Source: Rhododendron vialii
Taxonomy: Eukaryota > Streptophyta > Magnoliopsida > Ericales > Ericaceae
Reading direction: 5' to 3'
NCBI RefSeq assembly: GCF_030253575.1
Contig: NC_080562.1
Span: 42,757,852 to 42,821,851, forward strand
DNA: 64,000 nt
Position numbers and translations under genes: made by a program. The notes under the pieces are model-generated. The model searched no databases and had not been told where the DNA came from. It saw only the letters and a list, made by a program, of their open reading frames with translations. The stretch's first letter is position 1; each line of letters starts with the position of its first letter. Positions 55,796 to 64,000 of this stretch are shown here, piece by piece.

Positions 55796-58234
55796 TGTGT
55801 TACCCTACGAAGCTGTCCTATCAGACACCTACCCTACAGCCCCCTTTTTTCTTCCATTATTTATTGTTGATTTTTATCGTGACCTCCGGAAATACCACTT
55901 TTATCCTCTTTCCTTTTGGCAAATTACGTGATTGGGACGTCGGACTCTCGCGGAAGGCGACAAAATTGGGATGCTGACAATTTTGAAATTATGGGATTTT
56001 ACCAGTACCTGATAAAATACTACTCCTATTCCAATATAATCAAGTTCAAATTTATGATTTGCTTTTATCTACTGTACTACTTGTCTTAGCGTTAATGCTG
56101 TTTGGCACAGCTACCTTAGGTGGGTTTGTTTTTGCAACAACAAAGGCCCCCGTTGTTTCCAGTTTTCGCCAACAAAAATCGCTAAAAATTTACTATATTG
56201 TTCACGCTAATAAAAAAGGTTATTCCATTTTAACACTTTGCTTGCAGTAATTGTAATTTTCAATAACTTTTTCACTTATATGTTCATTAACAATTTATTT
56301 ACTAGTGAAAATAATTTGATATTTTTTAATTTATTTACTACCGAAAACACATAACAATTTTTCAATAGTAAAAAATTTTCTACAAGTTTTTTATTTGTGA
56401 AATCACCCCCTAACACAAAACACTTTCCCGTTTGTCATATTTATTTTAGCTATTTAACACACCACATTGAAAAGATTGAACTTACCCCATACATTTTAAG
56501 TTTTTATTTGTTCATCCCCACTATGCCCAAAAACTTGATTAAAATTTACCCCCATTTTCACCCACAAAAGATTGGTTTTCTCTACATCTCAAATACAATC
56601 TATATTCTTTCAGTTGCTTTGACAAATCTTAGTTCAACAAATGACACCCAAAATTTGTAACGAAAGTTTGAGATGCTTTTAATGTGTTAAAAATACAAAG
56701 TGTGTTAAAAGAAATTCATGATACCAATACAAGGAATTACTGAAAGTACAATTTTACTTCTCATGCATCGTTACCATTTTTCAATGGTTATTGATTTTTG
56801 CACTCCTCTGTTTCCCATTCGCACGCCTCATTTTGTTTTATTCGTGTGAATTTAAAACATTGTCCATTCATATGTGAAAAAATGAAGTCATGAAAGATCA
56901 AAATGGCATTTATGAACCAAGCGGTATTTGTTTTATAAATGCAAATCTATAATATTGATGGTTTATCGGATGAAAATTTTCAACAAATCTCCAAGGAAAC
57001 AAAGGTTTTGGATGAACCCCATTTCATCCTCAAAAATTGCCCAGTTTTGAGAAAGGGGAAACAGTCATGCGAGTGAGGGGGTTCCATTTTGTCCACATAA
57101 GCACAGCTTTTGGTTTAGTGGCTGCGTGCTTGTGTCGACATAAACGCCATGGGGTATTCCGTCAGTCACGTCTGCAGATTTTGTTATATGGTTGAAGGGA
57201 AGGACCAAAATGGTTTGCGTTCTAAAGTATTTGACGTAATTGACTCCTAAAATTATAGCGACGAATTTTTTTAGGGACAAAAAGGTAGATAAAACAAAAT
57301 TTTAAGGACCTGGCCCGAACTATTTAGAACCTACGGGGACGGTATAGTATTTATCTCAAAATTAGAGAAACAAATACTAATAAGGATTCCCCAATTTCTT
57401 TTCCCCTTTTAATTCTTAAACAAATTCAACTGCTTGTATTTTAGTAAAAAATATTACCATAGAATAACCCAATAATTTATGGAAAAATCAGCTCGTTGGC
57501 CTAATGACTGAATTCAATTTTCGAAACAAGACATAAAAATAAATTAAAATGACACTATATAACTAATTTATTAAAGTTATTTTTAAACATCCCAAACACA
57601 TAACAGCATTAGGAGAAATTTTTCAGTGCTGAGCAAATATCACATGATACCTGCTCAGTGCATAAAAAACATAAGAAAGAAAATTAATGTTTTTTTTTTA
57701 TCCGCAAAGAAAATTAATGTGATATAAGTACTTCACAAGAACAACAGTGAATTTTTTTTTTTTTACTCCAGTGAAGCACAGAACATGGAGTATAAACAAA
57801 ATCGGGCCCACATCTAATGAATTTGTTTTTGAATCGCTCCCCTGATTTGACTTTTCACAACCAGTTAAATTACTAGGAATCACAGAACCAATTTGGTTTC
57901 TTTCTTGTTTCTTCCGCACTGGCCCCTCCCTTCTTCTTCACATTGCAAATCACGTGTATCCGTGCAGCACGTTCGGGCCGTCTAAACATTTTTGAGATGT
58001 TATGGGATGTTAGCAAAACCCAGGTGATGAGTCGCGCCATGAAAGGAGAGTTATTTAAGCCATTTAGGCTTTTAGCTCATCTAAAATTTAAGGAACGACG
58101 AATTTAATCTGAAAAAGCCTTTTTACCTCTATTTTCATAACCAATTTTGGCATGTTCCAGTAATGATCATAACCAATTTTGTTGTCATAACAAACTGAGA
58201 GAAATATAACCTGTTTGCGTTTTTGTAAACTTAT
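55796..58234. other. Intergenic stretch, no gene seen
   Basis: Very AT-rich. Open frames up to 87 codons have no recognised domain. A short direct repeat, AAGAAAATTAATGT, surrounds a T-run at 57677-57720. Nothing else was recognised. Confidence 0.55.
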
Positions 58235-58814
58235 AATCTGAAACTTATTTCGGTATTTTTTTTACTTTGCATAATTTTTTGTTTAGCTTTTCATCGTAAT
58301 TTTTGATATTAATCGTTCGTCTCGACGAGAGGAGTCTAAAAAATACAAAATTATGAACAAGCAAAAAAAAAATCACTAAAAACAAAAACAAAATCACTAA
58401 AAACAAAAACAAAATTGTATCAAACAACTACTCCCTCCATCCCAAATTCTTTGTCAGGTCCGCAAAACGGAGTGTTAAAAATAATACAATTTTTACGAGA
58501 AAAAATTAAAAGTTTTTTAACAACTTACTAGATATCAATGAGTAATTTTAATTTGTGAAAAAAGTGTGAATTTTTTCTTGAAAAAATTGCATTATTTTTA
58601 ACACTCCGTTTTGCGAACCGGACAAAGAATTTGGGATGGAGGGAGTATTTTATTTGTCTAAAATACTGTCTTATTTGAATTTTTTAACATCGGTCCATAT
58701 TTTTATACTTTTCCAATTTGTCTCATTGAAACGAACGATTAATCCTAAAAATTACGTCGAAAAACTAAACAAAAAGTTGCGAAAAATAAGAAATACCAAA
58801 ATAAGTTTCAAATT
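58235..58814. mobile_element. AT-rich fold-back element, family B, hosting a Stowaway
   Basis: AATCTGAAACTTATTTCGGT at the left is mirrored by the inverted AATTTGAAACTTATTTTGGT at the right, and the arms pair for about 100 bases, including TTTTTGTTTAG and TTAATCGTTCGT. It contains the string GTCTCGACGAGAGG also found at 60986. A Stowaway element occupies the middle. Confidence 0.75.
58431..58645. mobile_element. Stowaway MITE (Tc1/mariner), intact ends
   Basis: Starts CTCCCTCCATCCCAAATTCT and ends with the exact inverse AGAATTTGGGATGGAGGGAG. TA flanks it on both sides (58429-58430, 58646-58647). 215 bp; the arms are nearly perfect for about 70 bases. Nested in the fold-back at 58235-58814. 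Confidence 0.95.
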
Positions 58815-59287
58815 ACTATAAGTTAATTTACAAGAACACACAATTGTATTTGGGTGTCGTGGACTTTTGTTCTTTATTGTAATGCATGAGATATTTGGTT
58901 TCTTTTTCGGTGGGATGATCACTATAGTTTCAACGTCTGACCAGTGTATTTAAAGCAATTAAAATAATTAGTACTCCTAATTAAGAGAGCCAAAGCATGA
59001 AGCACGAATGAATATTGTAACTAGTTAAATACACCGGTTCTATAGAATTATTAATAGCTACGTTATATAAAATTAGATCTCCCTTTTATATATGAGTATG
59101 AATTTGATTATTCTTTTTTCTTTTAGTAGTTGCAAAAAATGGTTTTCCAAAAACCAATACTATAATTTGAAGTTGCTGTCATATCATGAAAACTTCTTTA
59201 CATTTAGACATTTCAAAAGGATTAATGTATTGTTTGAATTTCGATCTGGTAGAATCACTAAACCATGTTTGGATTAATAAAAGAGTG

Positions 59288-59723
59288 TAAATTCTGTCCC
59301 GATGAGGAGGAAAATGGGGGTTTTCCGCCACCTCTGTGGGCCCCATTCGCATATTTTTTTTGGATAATCCAAACCGTTCATTTTATAGGACCTGTAAAAT
59401 AATGTATCTGTGCAAAAAATCAGCTTGCCTGGACATTGATAGGTATGTTAAAAGTAGAGTTTTTAGATGAAAAAATGAACGGGTGTGGATAGTTTAACTT
59501 AAAAAATAGTTGACAGAGGCGGGCCATCCATTTTTTTGTTTAGAACTCAACTTTTGACATATCTATCAATGTCTGGACAAGCTGTTTTTTCTTTTGCGTA
59601 GATATATTATTTTACAGACCCTGCAAAATGCACGGTTTGAATTACCTAAAAAAATACGCGAAGACACCCATGAGGGGCACTGGCGGAAAACCCATTCTGT
59701 CCGACTCATCCGGACAGAATTTA
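59288..59723. mobile_element. Fold-back element, family A (copy 2)
   Basis: The same ends (TAAATTCTGTCC) and inner blocks (TCAGCTTGCCTGGACATTGATA) as the element at 7325-7748. 436 bp, palindromic through most of its length, non-coding. Confidence 0.8.
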
Positions 59724-59804
59724 TCCTCCTAATAAAAACTTAGTCAAGAGTAATCGAACAAGTGCACATTATTTAATTTCCTAGCGCATGCGAATATTAA
59801 GTTT

Positions 59805-60018
59805 CTTTTTTATGACCACATGTCTGAGGTAGGTTGCGTGCACCTCGACTGATTCTGAGACCCTAAAGTGAACGACCGAACAAGCCGACTCCAACGATTC
59901 TAAAGTTTGAAATACTTGTCTTTGTGAGATTCGAACATGGAATTTCTTGAAAGGACAGACACTCCATTATTAGTTTTTCTCATGTCCACTAGTTAGCCAC
60001 ACCTCTTGGGGTTTTGTA
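59805..60018 (-). mobile_element. tRNA-derived SINE (Au-like), head and tail visible
   Basis: On the minus strand an A-box-like string (GTGGCTAACTAGTGGAC) is followed about 45 bases later by a B box (GTTCGAATCTC). The body ends with the Au-like tail ATCAGTCGAGGTGCACGCAA and then an A-rich end at about 59805. About 214 bp. This is the most complete Au-like copy in the window and anchors the identification of the tail-only fragments. Confidence 0.75.
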
Positions 60019-60874
60019 CACCATTAAGTTGGTAGGTAGAAGAGAAAAACAATAGCATTCCAAGAAAATTACAATCGTTGATTGAGGAAGGAAAAGACCC
60101 ATTAAACAAATTTTTTTTTTTTCCACGGACCCATTAAACATTTGATCCATGTATGTTTAGAGATGTTGGAAGCATGAGAGTGTAAAAATTCAAAAAATAC
60201 AATATGACCATTCTTGAAAGAGAGAAGCTTATTCGCGGCTCAGTTATGAACAAGTTTTTTACAGCAGCAACCAATCGAGACTGTCCAAAAGTGTTCTGAA
60301 CGATCCGGATTTTATAGAACTTTTCCGAAAAAAAGTTTAACTCTTCCCCGACTGAAAAGTTACATTAACATCTGGACCGTCCAAAACACTTTTTGAAATA
60401 TATCAAAAGAGGGAAAGAAATTCACAAACACCAAGTTCCATTTTTCACCTCTTTCTGTTTAATTAATTATGATGTCCAATGTATGTATTATTATAATACT
60501 TGGCATGACAACTTTAATTGTTGCAGATAAGTCCATATTGCTGTTCTGTTCAACCCCCCAAAATAAATTAAACAACAGAGTTTAAAGTCTTGCTACATAT
60601 ACTATATGCTGATTATTTTGGAATATAGCTTGTAACTTTGCTCAAATTTCTATACTATATAATTAAAAAACTAGGGCTTCTTTTAACAACAGACCCCACC
60701 CCACTTGGCAATAAAGTTTATTTGAGCTATGATCGAGTCCAAAGAAAATCAAGAAAGTTATTAAAAAATAAAAAGTAGTTCAATGATTTATCAGTAAATA
60801 CTATATCAACAACTTATCTCCATCACTTCTTATTTAAATATTTTGTTTTGTACTACTCCTATTATTCTTCTTTC

Positions 60875-61268
60875 TGAGTTCTCCTGAACTCAATTTAAAC
60901 TTAATTTAAATTTGTGAATTTTGTTTTTATTTAAATTTTTTTCGCATTTGTTAGTTTTGTGATAAACTTTTGTGGGTTATTGATTCGTCTCGACGAGAGG
61001 AATCAGAAATGTAATTTTTTTTTACTTTTCCACAAGTATTTTGAGAAATAATTATTTTTTAGGGAAAAAAAAAGTATAGTAACATTTTTGACTAAAAAGT
61101 GGTTATTTTTTAAAATACTTGGGTAAAAGTAAAAAAAAATTTACTTTTCCGATTCGTCTTATTGAGACAAATCAATAACTCATAAAAATTTAGTGCAAAA
61201 TTAACAAATGCGAATAAAATTCAAATAAGGACAAAATTTTCAAATTTAAAGTTAAGTTCAAGAGAACG
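60875..61268. mobile_element. AT-rich fold-back element, family B
   Basis: Starts GAGTTCTCCTGAACTCAATT and ends with the inverted AAGTTAAGTTCAAGAGAAC. The arms pair over about 170 bases and include ATTGATTCGTCTCGACGAGA on the left and GATTCGTCTTATTGAGACAA on the right. About 394 bp, non-coding. Confidence 0.75.
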
Positions 61269-61593
61269 CAAAGGCTTGTTAATCCCGCAAATACAGTTTT
61301 TTTCGTTCGACGAAACTTGTTTATTACAACGCTTCTAAAGGCTTGTTAACGTATCGAATTCAAATTACTCAGGTCCAATATTAATTAATTGTTACGTATT
61401 CGATCCGAATTAAACATGTGATCCAAGTCAACTTCAATGACGAAAGTATTCCAAAAACTATTGCTAATGCCAAATTTGTTCGGCTTTCGATCATACACAG
61501 TAATTTTCTTCTTTTTTCTTTTCAAATTCTCTTTTACTACTTTTCTTAAAAATTCTCTGATCAAAATGGACGACGATTTCGGAAAGGGAAAAT

Positions 61594-61720
61594 TCTAAAA
61601 TCAGCCTAATGGGCTGACAATAATGAGTGTGTGAATGTGTATTAAAAGATATAAAAAGTACACAAAAATACGTATTTTTTTTGTCTTCTAATGTGATTAT
61701 CGTCAGCCTAGTGAACTAAC
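61594..61720. mobile_element. Small fold-back element (~125 bp)
   Basis: CAGCCTAATGGGCTGACAATAATGA is mirrored by the inverted AGTTCACTAGGCTGACGATAATCACA. Short and imperfect; it could also be a chance palindrome. Confidence 0.4.
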
Positions 61721-62598
61721 AATAGCAAGACTGTTCAGAAAATTTAAACAAGGGAGGTCTGGATTTCATTCTCGTTGGAGCATCCAAGGCCCAAGCAGCC
61801 TGGAGGGAGGAATTTAACGGTAAGACGACTTTCCGTACGCAGTGGGTCCCAGACGGACTGACAAAAACGTCATCCCGTGGACACGTGTACGGAGGGTACT
61901 GTAAGTCTGACTCTGAGCAGCACTCGATGCCCCCTCCCCGTATGAGATCTATCTTAGCAAGCAATAGTATTTTCTGCTGAAGACCATCATTTCTTGCCTA
62001 CTGGATTCTCTCTCTATCACTTTTCTCTTTCTTCTCTCTCTCATTGGGTTTGGATCCTTTTTTTGGCTCAGCAATTGGGTTTGGATCTTCTTGGGCCAGC
62101 TAGCCAACCAAGGCCACTCCCTGGCTAAATCGCTATTTGCTAGTAATTCTAATGAGAATGTGTGAAAACGAAAGTGTTAAAGCATTTTTGGATCATCACA
62201 TATTATACTACTCAAATCCTCTTCGGAAGCTCGAGCGTATTACGGGAATTAAGAGTAGGAGCGCAAAATCTTTTGTAGGATTACATGACTAAGTTTCCTA
62301 CCTAGCTCCACATACTCGTAATTGTCGCTTTGCATTCTTGCTCTTGCTATAATATTGTCTTTCCCTTCAAAAACAAAAACAAAAAAACTCACAGTTGTCA
62401 GTACCTAAAATCATACGCAATAATAATACTAAAAACAAATTTTGCAGTGCATTATAACAAAGTGAAGTGCAAAACTCATTTTTTGGTCTTTATTTTCATC
62501 AATTGTCATAGTATAAAAAAATCTCCGAAACAATACTTCCACTCTCTCACTTTTGTTTTCGTTCACAACGCAAGCGTGATATTTGACTTACGTTTTGG
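61721..62598. other. Spacer with no recognised gene
   Basis: The part 61740-61960 is less AT-rich and has an 82-codon minus-strand open frame without a recognised domain. No RNA gene was seen. Confidence 0.5.
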
Positions 62599-62970
62599 AA
62601 ATTTCACTTTTTCACCGTCACTTTTTTCGGTCCTATTATGTGTTTATTGTTAATCTGAACTGTTCATTTTATAGACCACACATAATAGTGTATCCATGCA
62701 AAAAAAATAAACTTGATCGGATATCGATAGGAGTATCAAAAATTGAATTTTGCTGTGTAAAATAGATAGTTTATATTTATTATTATTGACAGAAATCATA
62801 TCGTGTATTTTATAAACCAAAATTCAAATTTTGATATACTCATCGACTTTCGATCAAGCTGATTTTTTGCATGACAATATTATATTGTGGGTCTTAAAAT
62901 ATGAACGGTTCAGATTACAATAAGAAGCACTCAGTGATGCCCATAATAGGCGATGGTAAAAAAGTGAAGT
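62599..62970. mobile_element. Fold-back element of about 370 bp
   Basis: The left arm (AATTTCACTTTTTCACCGTC, later GTTAATCTGAACTGTTCATT) is repeated in inverted form at the right (AATGAACGGTTCAGATTAC-type, later AAAAAAGTGAAGTTTT). The centre is near 62785. No coding capacity; superfamily unknown. Confidence 0.75.
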
Positions 62971-63314
62971 TTTACACCGACGGTGGATAAAATTTATTCG
63001 CTTACATGAAATACGTGTGTGCAAATATTTGCAGGTTAGATTATTGTACGGATTGCGCATCCCTAAAAAAACCAATAATTCACGTTTCTTGCTTTTTCTT
63101 TCAAACAAAAACCTAAATCCCCTCCCAATTTTATTTATGGCATTTCAGTACTGGGGAGCAATTTGGTTTGGGTTACGCAACCCTATTAACCCAATAACCC
63201 GGGCCATCTATTCGGAGTAAAAAAGTTACTGGTACTACTAAACTGCACCCCCACTTACTCTTTCTGTCTATCTATGGACGTTGGATTTTTCCTATTATCT
63301 AAACGGATTTAAAC

Positions 63315-63374
63315 GAGCTCCTTACATACATCAAATGAAAGTTCGAGCTCCTTAGATACATCAAATGAAAGTTC
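63315..63374. repeat. Exact-type 30-bp tandem duplication
   Basis: GAGCTCCTTACATACATCAA and the following ten bases repeat immediately with one change (TTAGATAC). Non-coding. Confidence 0.92.
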
Positions 63375-64000
63375 GTTCGGCGGAAACAATTTATCTATTG
63401 TTCTTAAGCTATAGTGAATTTCTTGAGGCAAACCCACCCTTGCTTTCTACGTCCAAATGAGAAACATCTTTTTTGGCATGTCATGAGGGAAGGAAACAAG
63501 TGCGCGGATCTCTTAGTGCAAATAAGTACTTTTTTTTGAATTAAATGTAATGCATTGTGACAGAATGACTTGTTTCATAAAACAAAAAATAAGTACTTCA
63601 AAAATGAGAGACCTAGCCGAACGGAGCCTTTTAATTTGCACATATAGTTGTTAACTTGTTTTGTGAAGATGTCTGTGTGCCCATTATGATCGACTTAGGC
63701 GTTTCACTTTTTAAAAAAGAAGGTTTTAGAAAAAAGAAGGTAATTTCAAGGTCAAAAATTATGTGTTGACGTAAATAATTTTCCTACCAATAAGGATTTT
63801 GTTTAATAGATCTCATTGAGATCTTTTAAATGGTGCAAAAAAAAATTATTTTTTATTTTCGTTATATTTGAATTTGAAATTATCTTTTTTTTTAAAAAGA
63901 AGATTTTGGGAAAAAGCGGAACCGGGCAAATCAGTACTTGCTCGAACCGAATGGAAAGTAACTAGAGCCATATATCCCAGTTCGTATTGTGTAGGTGCTG
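63375..64000. other. Right edge, no gene seen
   Basis: AT-rich spacer. There are repeated A/T runs and AAAAAGAAGG strings near 63710-63740 and 63893-63903. No gene or RNA is recognised before the window ends. Confidence 0.5.

Noticed and set aside
1-64000. CRISPR arrays, operons, prokaryotic promoters or riboswitches
   Set aside because: The window is plant nuclear DNA; the short tandem repeats seen lack the regular repeat-spacer pattern.

Overview
The window is nuclear DNA of a flowering plant, almost certainly a eudicot. The genes have GT-AG introns and long AT-rich spacers. The spacers are full of tRNA-derived SINEs, Stowaway, Harbinger, hAT and Mutator-like fold-back elements, and the gene families are plant-specific (LORELEI-like, ZAT-type C2H2, WIP, TNP, HAP8). 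I cannot name the species.

Layout from left to right: the last exons of an unidentified gene (1-815, +); a LORELEI-like GPI-anchored protein (3547-5846, +); a ten-exon WD40 protein (leader from about 8.33 kb, CDS 9896-14456, +); a tRNA-Trp(CCA) (15420-15491, -); a four-finger ZAT-type zinc finger repressor (21828-23387, +); a WPP-domain-interacting (WIP) KASH protein (32976-30794, -); a TIR-NB-ARC-TPR (TNP) protein (39299-42289, +); a PRA1-family membrane protein (43709-43104, -); and a HAPLESS 8-like zinc finger protein (54006-49106, -). From about 55.7 kb to the end I see no gene, only mobile-element remains.

The gene order is the most informative signal. From memory, Arabidopsis LLG1, a WD40 gene, a C2H2 gene, WIP2, a P-loop/TIR-NB-ARC-like gene, PRA1.G2 and HAP8 lie in this order within about At5g56170-At5g56250. 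The window therefore looks like one conserved ancestral block, expanded by repeats. The genes do not form an operon or an obvious pathway: they serve receptor chaperoning, transcriptional repression, nuclear-envelope tethering, innate-type NTPase signalling, vesicle trafficking and gametophyte function.

The spacers hold a rich transposon record. It includes a hAT element with a perfect 8-bp target duplication, a MULE fold-back with a perfect 9-bp duplication nested in an older fold-back, a Harbinger element nested in a hAT-like element, and a Stowaway nested in another fold-back. There is also a perfect 52-bp-arm hairpin, a 589-bp direct duplication, a GC-rich island between weak inverted ends, and a cohort of SINE 3' ends. 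I found no convincing LTR retroelement, viral remnant or CRISPR array.
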